Assembly (NCBI GenBank): GCA_012932865.1
Contig: SAXG01000014.1
Span: 766,740-830,739 of the forward strand
Reading direction: 5' to 3'
DNA length: 64,000 nucleotides
DNA from: Amylostereum areolatum
Taxonomy: Eukaryota; Basidiomycota; Agaricomycetes; Russulales; Stereaceae
Part shown: piece after piece, positions 47,388 to 58,306 of the stretch
Layout: each line of letters opens with the position of its first letter
Position numbering within the stretch: position 1 is the stretch's first letter
Made by a program: the position numbers and the translations under genes
The notes under the pieces: generated by a model
Databases searched by the model: none
The model's input: only the letters and a program-made list of their open reading frames with translations
Told to the model about the DNA's origin: nothing

Positions 47388-50224
47388 CTATATGCATGCG
47401 TCCTCGTTCGTGTCCATGTCATCCTCATCGCTGTCACTGCCGTCAAGCGTGTTATCCTGCAGAGCATCCCATTCCTCGTCCGTGACGACCGTAAGGTCGA
47501 GTGGGAGATCCGTCGCGTCGAAGGCGTGCAGGTGACCTTGAAAGCGAAGGATGCTGTCCAGCACTCCCTCGCTGAGATCCACGCCGACCTAACGCCCGAG
47601 TGAGCCACACGCGCGAACGGTGGATGCGATTCCCGACATACCTCCCGTGCCCGCTCCGCAATGTCGGATACTTGCATACCGGAGAAGAGCGAAACGAGGC
47701 CTGCGAGGTTGATGAGCGTGGGCACCTTTTTCTTAGCGTATTTGGTTTTTGGCCGGGTCGCCGGAGGGGTCTTTGAAGGGCCTGCGGGGGTCGTTGTCGA
47801 AGGGCCGGCTACGGGGGCCACCGAAGGCGCGACGCCGCCGACCCCCTTTGACTTTTCGTTTGATGGAACGTAGTGGTACTTGTTGTACGTGCGTGACCAT
47901 TGCGCGTGCATCGTCTTGTGTTCGTCGCATTTCGAGCACGACAACAGAAGGTGTTCCACGAGATCGCCCTGGGTTGCAAACGCCCTGCAGCGCGATGTGA
48001 GGTAGGGACAGGTAAAGTGTGAGCATACGCACATTTTATCCACCGGGCATACCCACCGATGTTTCCTTTGAAGCGAGCTTCCGAGGTCGGCGCTGTCCAG
48101 GAGTCTTCTCCAGAGAGTATGCACAATCCTGAATACCGGTCAGGCTGATTCCGCGAGGAACACTGAGGGCACGTACTGGTGACGAAGTAGGTGGCGCCAC
48201 GACTCCAAGGTGATTTCGCACCCCGGCTCGTCGCAGCACCATCTTCCATCGGCGTTCTGAACAGCGTCGGTGAGTGGTGACAAGAACGAGGGAGCGGTAA
48301 CCGTCACCTGGTATTGTGCTTTGCGCTGTCGTTCAGTGGCCAAGGGGAGGCAGAGGTACTTGAAGAAGGCGGGACGCACGATGGACATGTCCACGGGAAG
48401 AAAGTTAGACTCGGACGGCGAGTCCAGCTGGAAGTGACCGCCTGCGATGTCCCGCTCTTGGACAAACCCGCCCTCGGTGTTATCGCCTTGGTTCTCGGAT
48501 TGGCTTGTATCGGCCAGACGCTGCTTGGTCGCGTGTACCATGGCCCGAAGATCGCCGTTAAATTTGACGACCACTTCCCGTTCGAGCAGGGTGGACGCCA
48601 GCGTCTCTTGCTCCTGGGGCGTCTCCGTGTTTCTAGCGGCGAGGTAGATCTCCAGTTGCTCGTGGTAAGTTTGCCAGGAGGCCAGGTCATTCTCGTCCTT
48701 GGGCTGGACAGGAACCTCGAGGGCGACTGGAGACCGCGTTAGCGTGCACCCGCAAGCGAAGGCGACGACGAGACGTACCGGGAGCTGCAAGCACATTGGA
48801 CACGGGCCAGGGGATAGCGGAACGGAGAACATCTTTGGTGCTCGGTTCTGGCGCACTCGTGGTGGCCATGGCCTCTGCCAGGAGCGGTACTGTCGTCTTG
48901 AGGTGGTCGAGAGCGGCGGCGCGATCGCCCACCGTTGCGGCCCGACGGACGATGCTCGCGTCGAGAGCGCGTTGAGCGTTGACGTCTGAGCGGATGCGCT
49001 TGGCGATGGTCGCCCGTCGGGACACGAGAACGGCGTACAGCACGTTCAGCTTGATCCGCGCCTGCAGGATTGTAAGCGACGTGGAGAGACGTAGCGGAGA
49101 ACGAACTGACTTTGCCCGCACGTTCGAGCACCAGCTTCTCGGCATTGGAGAGGTTGTTCAGTGCGACGCCCGTCCTGAGGGAATGAGAAAGGGGCGACTT
49201 GAGGGCGGCTTCCTTGGCCTCGGTTTCGACGTTGTCGACGTCGGGGTCGTCCTCAAGGTCTGGGATGGCTGCCGCCTGCTCAGGGTCGACGAAATGGACG
49301 TCGGCACGCTTCATGATGACTGCCATGTTTTGCTTGACTTTCCTGCGGTCCTCGTCGACGTAACCGGCAAAGGGTTTGTGGGACGCTCCGTCGGAGACCA
49401 GGAACGAGATCCAGTGGTCCCAGACGACGATGATGCGCCGAGCCAATCGGAGGACGACGAGGTCGTTCTGCGTCGAAATCAGAGAGGGCACACGCAGGGG
49501 GGATAGGGAGACTCACGTCTATTTCGGCGGTCTGCTCGTCGGTAAAGACGACCTTCGCCAGCGTCGTCGTGCCTCGGCCGGTGAAGTCGACGTCGTTCGC
49601 GGGCTGAGCCTGGCCTTCAGCCTTCTTTTCCGGGTCGATGCGACCGATGAGCGCCATCACGGCGGCGCACCCGCGTTCGTGAAGGCCAAGGCTGCTCTAG
49701 AGGGAGGTTAGCGCGGGAGGAGGGGAACTCGAAGGTAGATCGCACCCTGGTCATCTCGGAGGCCTCCTCGTCAAAGTCGCCGAGGCGGATGCGAGTGAGG
49801 GACAGGTTGGCGGGCCCTCGACTGTAGTGGCGGCTGAGCGTCCTGAAATCGCGAGAGGAGTGGCCGAGAATGCCAGCAGCGTGCTCTTTGTTCAGGACGG
49901 TGATGTACTGCGCGGGACCGTCAGCGTGAGCGAGAACGACGAAGGTCAGACGTACGTAATTGCCCGTCTCTCGACGAAGGGCATAGAGACCGGTCGAGGG
50001 GAGGTGGGCGTTGCGCGCGAGGTTGGAGATGGTGCTGTACAGAGTACCGGACGTCGCCGGTGTGGTCGTCAAAGTGGGACCTCCAGCGGCGGGTGTGAGA
50101 AAGCTGCGAGGGGCGGTGAGCGGAAGGTCGGACGGGAGGGCGCGAACGTACAAGGCTTCTTCGAGCATTTCCGGCACGATCTCGAGCATGGCGGTCTGAT
50201 CAGTGATGAGGGTGTCCGCGGTCT

Positions 50225-50258
<34 letters not shown>

Positions 50259-51957
50259 GATGAGAGGGGTAAGCGAGGGAAGACGAGGGGACGAACGACG
50301 TTGGGACCGAACGCGCCGCGCTCGAGCAGGTACGCGACTATCCAGGTCGAGGGCTCGAGGGGGAGGTTGTGCACAAGTTTGACGGGCTCCAGTATATAGT
50401 CTTGCTCCTTTTGATACGCGCCCTGTTGAAACCCCTGAATGGCACGGTGAGAACGATCCGGGGGGAGGGTGGGGACCGGCCTACCTTCCAATTATCGATG
50501 TTGAGGGTGACGTTAAACTCGAGGACGCCGACGCGTTCGATGGTGATGTTCTTCAGTTTGAGGTACTGCGCGGGGACGGTGAGGAAGGAATCGCGGGGGG
50601 GGGGGGGAGCAGGCGGTCTCACCTTGCCGAGCTCGCGATAGCCAGAGCTCGAGGCGGCGAGAGATCCAGGTCGCGCGCCGAGGATGAAGCCAATCAAGAT
50701 CGCGCAACAGGTCTGCAGTTTAACGAGGCGGCCGACGTTCGTGGAGTTGGCCAGAGCCTCGATGAGGAGCTGGCGAACTTCGTGGCGACCGAATCGGTGA
50801 ACGGGTTCGCGCTTGCGGTCGAGTTTGTACTCTTGGATGACTAGGGAAGGGGTGAGAGAAGGTAAAAAAAGGAGGGAGAACCACGCACGGGATTCCATCT
50901 CGTCCTCGAGGGTTTTGTAAAAATTGGCCTGGATGAGCAGTCGGAGGCCGACAAGCTCGTTGGTCGTGCCGTCGTGGCAGTACATGACGATGCAACTGAC
51001 AAAGGTGATGAGCCACTCTTGCAGCGTGCTCGCCTTGACGTGCGGGCCGTATCTTCCAGGGGTGGCGATCACCTGGAGGAGGGTGTGAGGAGGGAAAGGA
51101 GGGAAGCGGGAGGGAGAGCGTACGCGGGTGCGGAGGTAACTGGCGCCGTACTTGCGAACGGTCTGGACCGTCCAGGCGTCTTTCTCAAGGACGCCGAACT
51201 GGAACAGGTGCGCGCCCCAGTCGTTGAGAGAGGAAAAGAGTTTTCGTTGTGTAAACTCGTTGGCGAGCTCCTTGGGCACGGTGGCGGCGTCGAAGATCTC
51301 ACGAAGCAGTTCGTCGGTGGTTCGTTCCCCGGTGTGGCGGGCGAGGTTAGTGCTCAGTCGAGCGGCGGCGGCCCCGCCCCATTGAGCCTGAGGAGCCCCT
51401 CGAAACTTGAGGGGGGCGTAGAGGTCTTCCATAGAGTCGCCGTCTGGAGGTACGTAGGCGGGTGGTGCGGGCAGCGGGACGTCGGGGACGTCCTCGACGG
51501 GGGTCTTGCGGGAGAGACGAGGTAGGTGAGGGGGAGGCGGGGCCGGCTGTGGTACCTGTACCTCGGGGGTCTGGCGAGACGGCGCGGGGACCTCTGGGGG
51601 AGGCACGATGTCGTTAGGCGGGCCCGGCTGCGGTACTTCCACCTCGGGAACGTCCTCGACGGTGACCCTGGGGCCGGGTTGAGGGTGTTCCTGGGCAACC
51701 TGGGGAAATGTGAGAGCGTGCGCAAGGGGGCAAGTACGGGAGACGCGAACGGTGCGACGACCGAGACTGGAAAACTTGGTCTTGTTGGCGACGGACTTGG
51801 GGACCGCGCTCGAAGGACGGAGGGCGGGGGGGAGCATTGTGAGCCGCCGCTGCTTTGGAAACGATGGGGACGTTGGGGCCGTTCTGGAAGAGGGTGAGCG
51901 CGTGCGAAGGAGAGGGGAAGAGGACGTACTTTGCGATGCATGATGATGGTCCTTCAT
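47388..51957 (-). CDS. Tyrosine recombinase-like protein (DUF3435/Crypton/captain-like) with zinc fingers
   Basis: A multi-exon gene of roughly 1,300 residues (approximate). After a Pro-rich N-terminus (EDVPEVEVPQPGPP repeats) comes a helical domain, LSTNLARHTGERTTDELLREIFDAATVPKELANEF, TLQEWLITFVSCIVMYCHDGTTNELVGLRLLIQANFYKTLEDEMES and FGRHEVRQLLIEAL. The recombinase core follows: CCAILIGFILGARPGSLAASSSGYRELGKYLKLKNITIER (first catalytic Arg), then ALRRETGNYV...KEHAAGILGHSSRDFRTLSRHYSRG after removal of an intron, with box-II Arg, His in GHS and the candidate nucleophile Tyr in RHYSRG. This spacing fits DUF3435-type tyrosine recombinases. The C-terminal half has RWCCDEPGCEITLESWRHLLRH and CSHFTCPYL...CRAFATQGDLVEHLLLSCSKCDEH, C2H2-like clusters, and an acidic tail. 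No transposase of another class is present. Confidence 0.72.
50225..50256 (+). repeat. 32-nt homopolymer G tract (C tract on the gene strand)
   Basis: An uninterrupted run of 32 G lies in an intron of the recombinase gene. On the sense strand it is a C run directly before the likely 3' splice site. Confidence 0.9.
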
Positions 51958-53275
51958 GGCCGGGGTGCGGTCGGTTTATAAACCTCGGACGAGAGATTGG
52001 AACGGGCTGGGAAGACATGGTGCAAGCGAGAAGAACTGGCGTGGGGGCGCGACGAGGGGAATGAACGAGCCTTTTGCGTGACGAGTGCGAGCCACGCGGA
52101 TCGCAGCCACGCGGGCGTCTGTCGGGGCCCCGACAGAGGGCCACGCGGATCCCGCGCCGTACGGGCCGATCGAGCGGTTGTGGTATTTCTTTTTTTTTTT
52201 TTTTTTTTTTTTTTTTGGAGGAGCGTTGTGACAGGCAGGCACTGGAGAGACTCAGTCCTACCCATCCGCTATTGTCGTGAGCCGATTGGGGCCACTGTTC
52301 TCCAGGGCAAAATGCGTTTACGCACCCCCGCTGAGGCGGGGAGTGTGGGACTCGCGTCTCCTTCCTGGGCACACATACGGGAAGACTCGCGTCCGCGCGC
52401 AGAGGCCTCCGGAGCCCTGAAAACCGGTCGGAGACTCCCTAAGGCGGGTCTCTCAGCGGCCGGCCACTACCCACTAACGCCCGGTGGCCGCGGAGCCAGT
52501 TGTCGGGGAGGTCCCCTTCGCCTCTGATCGATCCCGCCCACGTTGCAAGGACCACTTCGTCGCGTAGGGCCCGGGGGCCAAGCGCGTCCAGGTCATCGTT
52601 CTGTCGAGGTCTAGTCGTGCGTTCATCGTGAGCTGCCATTTCGCGTGAACGTGGTTTGCAGTGGTTTCTGTGCCGTCAATGACTCTGGAGCACCGCATTT
52701 TCCATATGAGGTATGCGGATTCGGAGAGTAGGATGCGGAGGAAGCGGGAGAGGCCGGGCGCAGGCGCTTTCCCGGGGCGGGTGCGATTGACAGGAGGCCA
52801 CATCCCAGTATCGTCCCCACGCGGATTATAGGCCATCGCGGGTGCCGTTCTAGCCAGAGGGCTTTTGCGAGGGACCAGACTTGGCTTTGTCCCGGTGCTC
52901 TGCATTCGAGTAGGATGTGGGCGAGGGACTCCACCTCTCCCGGGCACGACGGGCATTCGACTCGTTCGGGTTTTGTCGTTTCTCGCCAGTATTCGCCGCA
53001 CCGGATAGCGTTGTGGAGGGCTTTCCAGAGGAAATCTCCGGTAGGTCGCAGAATGTCCTTGTGTCGTACAGAGCGCCAGATGGCGCGGTCGGTGAAGTTG
53101 CGGTTGACGAGTTCGCGTATGCAGTCCCGCGTCATGTCGACCATCTGTGTGGCGCCGTTCGATATGTTGATTTTCCTCATTTCGTGGACACCGCGATACG
53201 CCAGGCTCTGCGTGAGTGTTGACAGCCGGGCTCCTGTGAGGTTGTACGCTTCATTGACGTGGAGAGGGAGGTCAG

Positions 53276-56200
53276 TCACCGTGTTCGATCGCGCTCCTCG
53301 GTCGGCACAGGCATCCGCGCCGTCACTGCCTTCATCGCTGGAGTGTCCTTTATCCACGCAAAGGTCGTGGGGGCTGAGCGTCGTCTTAGGGAGTACGCTG
53401 CGGCGCGGAGGAGTGCACTATTCGCTACCCGTAGCCAGCCGTTATCCTCCCAAGTTCTGAGGTAGGTGCATAGGCCTTCGATCGCGTAGCGGGAGTCGGA
53501 GACGATGTGCAGCGGCGCAAACGGGGGGACAGCGTTCGCGGCGAGAATGATCGCGGCCACCTCCCCTGCTTGGTTGGTTTGCATGGGGAGGGGGAGCCTT
53601 GCTGATATGTTTCGGGGGTCGTTCGGTCCAAACCAGACGCCGCTCCCCACGCGTGCGTCCGTGTCACCGTTATTTATGCTGGAGCCGTCCGTATGGACTG
53701 TGATAGCCTCGTCGGGGTGATTTGCGCCTTGGCGTGTCGTGCGGTATGCGGGGAGGCGGTTGTGGACACCTGGGTCCGTGAAGGCGCGGAAGCCAACAGT
53801 CAGGTCGTCGACGAGCGTGACGGATGGGTCGAAGACGAGCTTGTCCCCGTTTGCCAGCGATGCTCTCCCATTTCTGTCGTGTCGGCGGCGTGTGAGAGAG
53901 AGGCCATCGGCTTGAGGGGGGACGGTGGGGTCCCACTTCGTAGCAAGGCGCGCAAGGAGGCGGGAGGCGCCGTCTACACATCGGTTTGGGTCGGGGCAGC
54001 CATCGGCGCGGTCGTGGACACAGTCCGGGCAGTCGCATATGGAGGTTTCCTGGTGGGGGGGCTGTCGTGGGGGGGCGCGCGTTCTTCGCGTGGTTAGGAG
54101 GAGATCACCCACGGTCGCGACTCCGTGGCGGTGGCGAAGGCATTTGCTTGCCGCGGTATTGTCAGTGCGGTTTCCCTCGGGGCGCAGACCTATATGGTAC
54201 CATATCGGCATCTGGCGTTTGGCTTCGCGCGAGAGATTTACAGCAGAGAACCGGACGTTGTATTTTCTCGCTGCGGCAAGCATTGTTGCAATAGGGCGGG
54301 GGAGGTCTTTGTTGCGGGGGGACGCCTCCCAGTCCTGTAGAAATGAGTTGAGTTGAGACAATGAATCAATGTTCTTTGTGCGCGACGTTGGGTGTTCAGC
54401 AATGAAAAAGTCTGCTAGGAAAGCCCAGGCGGGACGGTCGGGTCCTAAGCGTAAGTACGACTGTAGCCACATAAGTTCGATAGCCGAGTTTCTGTCCTCG
54501 AGGTGGAGGAGGCCTATACCTCCACTCTCGATGGGTAGCGTTAGTTTGTTGAAGCTGATCGGGGGGAACCGTGCTCCAGCATCGCCCCACAGGAAACGGC
54601 GAGCCATTCCGGTCATTGCTTTCATCGTTACAGATGGCATTCCTTGGACGCGGGTAAGGTATTGGGTGCAGCCACCGATAATCATCTGCAGTACGAGGGG
54701 TTTCCCCCGGAGCAGGGAGGGGTGGGATCTGCCCCATCGGTCGAGTTTTTGTTGGACTTTTGCGGAGACCGCTGCCCACGGCGCGGCGGCATTCGCGTTG
54801 TTTCCTATGAAGGCACCAAGAATTCGGATAGCTTCACCGTCCCTCGCGATATGGACTGAGGCGGGGATGGCCGGGTCATCTGGGCTGAGGCGTCTTGTCT
54901 GGACAAGGTTGGCGCGATATTCCTGGGACCCTATCGGTATCATCTCCGTCTTGTGTTTGTTAAATCTCGCCCATGAGGCGAGGCACCATTTGTCGAGGAT
55001 GGCGACCAGCATGGGGTAGCTATCAGAGGCGCGGAGGAAAACCGTCGTATCGTCTGCGAAGAGAGTGGTAAGGATCTTTTCGCGGTAATTCGGGATGTCG
55101 AAGCCCTGTAGATCGGACGTGCGGAGCATGCATGCGAGGGGTTCTATGGCAATATCGAAGAGTAGGCATGAGAGGGGGCAGCCTTGTCGAACTCCTCGGG
55201 TGATTGTCCAGGGGGAGCTGACAACGCCGTTCAGGATGACAACGGAGGTCGCGGATTCGTACAGGGAGCGGACAGTTGCAATGAAAGAGTCCGGTAGTCC
55301 GAAATGGGCCAACGTCTCCCAGAGGTAATCGTGCGCGACTTTGTCGTAGGCTTTTTCTTGGTCGAGGGCGACTATGACTCCATCCTCTTCCGTTGCTTCC
55401 GCAAAATTTGCCATGAGTTGGGTGAGTCGAACTTGGTCAAAGATACTCCTCCCTGGGAGGAACCCGGCTTGGTTGGGGTGTATGATTGAGGGTGCTACCT
55501 TCGCAAGGCGCGTGGCAAGACTTTTTGTGAATATCTTGTAGTCTGTGTTGAGAAGGGTAATGGGGCGGTAGTTCGCTATGTCCTGACGGTCGCCTTTCTT
55601 GTACAGGGGGCATAGCCAGCCTTTGGCAAAGTCAGTGCTGTCGTCTACACCAAAGCGTTCGATATCATTGTATACCCAGGTGAGCATTTGGACGATGTCA
55701 GGGGAGATCTTGCCGTCGTCCATTTTGACGTTTTCGTCGTGTCGCGTCTGCAGCGCCTTCCAGAGTTCGTATGGTATTCCGTCAAGACCCGTGGCAGTTC
55801 CGTTCTTTGAGCTCTTCAGTGCGGCAGCTACATCATCCCTCTGTAGGCGAGCGTCAAGCTCCGTCGCTTTTTGGCCAGTTAGCCGTTCGGTCGCTGGCTC
55901 TAGGGCATCGGCAATTTGGGCCTCGCGTTCGGCGATATTGTTGTTCGGTGGGTGGTCGTCTTGTAGGTCATTGTGGTAATCTCGTGCGTGTTCAGCCATA
56001 TTGTCGGACCGTCGGACGTAGCTGGGGGGGTCACGGTTTCGTTCTTGGAGCCGTTGGATTATGTCGCGTGGGGCTTTGGGTTTAGCAATTGACGACCAGT
56101 ACGCGCCAAGTCGGTCTCCTTCTAGCGCGAACCGTGCTTTGGATGCCAGTCTTGCTTGGGTCGTGCTTTGCGCGTGCAGGTGAGTTATTCTGTCCTGTAG

Positions 56201-56340
56201 TGGTGCCGCAGCGTGGAGGATGCCGTCATCTGTAAGGTCGTTTGTTCTAGGCAGGTTCAGTGTGTCCTGAAGATCTTTTTCAAGGCGGGCGATGGTCTTA
56301 CGAAGTATTGGGACTGCGACTACAGCTCGTTCGTGGGCAA
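53276..56340 (-). CDS. LINE reverse transcriptase and RNase H ORF
   Basis: An open frame without its own initiator that continues the endonuclease ORF after a one-base shift near 56340. RT landmarks are GTATGLDGIPYELWK, NYRPITLLNTDYKIFTKSLATRL, HPNQAGFLPGRS, ALDQEKAYDKV, GVRQGCPLSCLLFDIAIEPL and the catalytic LFADDT. RNase H follows: TVHTDGSSINNG (Asp), NQAGEVAAI (Glu) and IVSDSRYAIEGL (Asp). The frame is lost at about 53349, where one G seems missing from a GGG run; the next frame continues KGHSSDEGSDGADACADRG and then the zinc-knuckle-like ECPSCPGEVESLAHILLECR (CCHC). A further shift near 52775 leads to RFLRILLSESAYLIWKMRC. All belong to one polyprotein. Confidence 0.9.
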
Positions 56341-57453
56341 GGTTAGTGAGTTTGTCTTAGCTTCTTTTAAGAGGGTTTGCGGGTTGCGTGTTGTAGTTCG
56401 TTGGTAGCGGCTGTCTCGTATCATCGGTGAGTACTTCTTCATTATTTTGGCAGCACCCATCATGAATTTCTTATCGCGCAGGAGGGCGGGGGGGAGGGTT
56501 CGTCGCCCCTGGCCGATGAATGGCGCGTCGGCATCAATTATCTGGACGGAAATCATCTTGTGGTCGGTCGGGATACTTGAGTCAGAGATGGTCCAGTTCA
56601 GAGCATTTTGGAAGACTCGGTGCGTGGTGTAGATGCGGTCCAGTCTCGACTGATATGCGTTGTTAGGTGGGACAAAGGTGAACGCCTTCGATGTCGGGTT
56701 GCTCGACCTCCACCCGTCGTGCAGATGAAACCCGTGCATGAAGGCATTTAGTGCTTCGACTGGCGCGTCGGCGTCGGCATGGCATGGGATACGATCGATT
56801 GCATCTTCGACGAGGTTGAAGTCGCCGAGGACAATATCTGGTCGGGCTAGGTGGCGGGCTTCCCAGGTCAAGCGTAGTGTGTTCCAGAAGCTTGCGTTAT
56901 CAGCGGGGGAATTTGGTGCGTAGATATTCAGTATTTGGAGGATCATAGAGCCATGCCATGGGATGCGTAGGAGGATCGCTCGTCCTGGGATGATCTCTGT
57001 GAGTGTCACGCCGTCCGCATGCGTCATTTGCCGGTTTATCACGAAAGCTGCCCCTTCCCGGTTGGGGTGGTCTTCATTCCTCGAAGAGAGGACACGGATA
57101 TTCGGGTACATCCTGGTGAGGCTTTCGACATCGGGCTCCGTCAGGTGGGTTTCCTGGAGTGCGAGGATACCTATGTGCCTTTCTCGTATGGCTTTATTTA
57201 GGCCTTGCCACTTGTTTAGCGGGAGTACGTTTCCCGTCGCGGCTTTCCCCTTCATGTTGAGGGATGAGATTGTGAGTGTCTCCTTCGTGCGTTTCGCGGA
57301 GGGGCCAGTTCGTCGTTCGTTGATCACGACCCGGGGTTGTGCAGGTTGGGGGGGGTCAGTGGGTAGTGGTGGCAGACTTCCCGCGGCTTGTGGTTCGTTT
57401 GGAGCATTATTCATTATATTTGCCGCGGGGGTCTGGGGTAGGGGGGGTAGCAT
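56320..57453 (-). CDS. LINE endonuclease (EEP family) ORF
   Basis: 377 residues from ATG 57453. Endonuclease/exonuclease/phosphatase motifs are ISSLNMKG (Asn), ILALQETHL (Glu), ILNIYAPN, VLGDFNLVEDAIDR (Asp and Asn), SRLDRIY (Asp) and PTDHKMI (Asp-His). This is the apurinic-type endonuclease that nicks target DNA to prime reverse transcription. The stop at 56320 follows a one-base shift; the RT frame begins in the overlapping region (AHERAVVAVPILRKT). Confidence 0.9.
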   Translation of the reverse strand: MLPPLPQTPAANIMNNAPNEPQAAGSLPPLPTDPPQPAQPRVVINERRTGPSAKRTKETLTISSLNMKGKAATGNVLPLNKWQGLNKAIRERHIGILALQETHLTEPDVESLTRMYPNIRVLSSRNEDHPNREGAAFVINRQMTHADGVTLTEIIPGRAILLRIPWHGSMILQILNIYAPNSPADNASFWNTLRLTWEARHLARPDIVLGDFNLVEDAIDRIPCHADADAPVEALNAFMHGFHLHDGWRSSNPTSKAFTFVPPNNAYQSRLDRIYTTHRVFQNALNWTISDSSIPTDHKMISVQIIDADAPFIGQGRRTLPPALLRDKKFMMGAAKIMKKYSPMIRDSRYQRTTTRNPQTLLKEAKTNSLTLPTNEL

Positions 57454-58306
57454 GCTCCTCGCTCAAGCCCCTCCTAGAACCTGAGCGGGAGTGTGGGGGA
57501 GTCGTGTTTATCTCGTCGTGGCCTCCCTCGGAACCGCGACGGGAGTTCGGGCTTTGCATTCGTTCTACACTTCGCCCACGGTGCAGTCCGGGAATTTCAG
57601 CTGGATTGGTGGGGTGCTGTGTCCCGCGTACATCCAGCCCAGACCCCGGTGTACAGAGGCGGACCGTACCTCCCGTGACTCCATTCCGTACTGGACTTCG
57701 GGAACTTCGACGTCCGCCCTCCGTGCGATTCGCTCCAGAGGGCTCATGGTCCAAATCGTGGTTCTGTGAGTTGTACTGCATGTGTGTGAGGGTGCCCGTT
57801 ATACGGCCCTGGCTTCGCGGGCGTGCGAGTGCCAGAGTCGAGCGCGAGGGGACGCCGTCGCGAGGTGCGCTGTGTCTCGTTCCGGCAATCGTGTTAACTG
57901 TCTATTCGCTGCGTGATCAGCACGGCGGATAGTGGTGGGACCCATTTGGATCACATTGGAGAAGGAACTGCTGTCGCGTGTACACGGGGGGGTTTCGTGT
58001 TTTCGCGCTTCAATACTGTTGGCCGAGAGGTTTTCATGTATAAGGTAAAGTATATTGTTCGGTTTAAAAATGGGGGGGAGGGGGTTTGTAGCTGATGGGA
58101 TCGTGTGTGAGGTTCGTAGTTTTTAGTAGAGCGAGGTGAGAGAGCGTGTATGAGATGGTACATGTATTTGTGGGTTTAACATAGCGAGGCGGGAGGTGCG
58201 GGAGGGGTACTGGTTCTATATCGGACATTTGATAACAAGGACAGCGACACGTAGCGGTGCAGAGAGAGGACGAGGGACATAGCGGGGGATAGACAGCACG
58301 TAGGGG
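57454..58306. other. Spacer between LINE body and Gag-like unit
   Basis: Short overlapping frames only (for example 57407-57781 on the minus strand, Ser/Arg/Gly-rich). It may contain the 5' untranslated region of the LINE. No conserved domain is visible. Confidence 0.4.

Larger units (their letters stand above)
52190..57453 (-). mobile_element. Tad-like LINE (non-LTR) retrotransposon, slightly degraded
   Basis: A reverse-strand element with an apurinic endonuclease, reverse transcriptase, RNase H and C-terminal zinc knuckle in that order, ending in a poly(A) tail (27 T on the plus strand at 52190-52216). The RNase H after RT places it in the Tad/I group of LINEs. Its frame is interrupted near 56340, 53349 and 52775 by single-base shifts, so the copy is probably not competent as assembled. 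The 5' limit is unclear and lies between 57453 and about 58300. No target-site duplication could be confirmed by eye. Confidence 0.88.

Noticed and set aside
48979..49506. 175-codon plus-strand ORF and similar frames within 47.4-52 kb
   Set aside because: They are antisense to exons of the recombinase gene and show no independent family signal.
47388..52216. Complete Starship giant element
   Set aside because: Only a recombinase-like gene is visible. No cargo set, no terminal repeats and no insertion-site duplication could be shown in this window.
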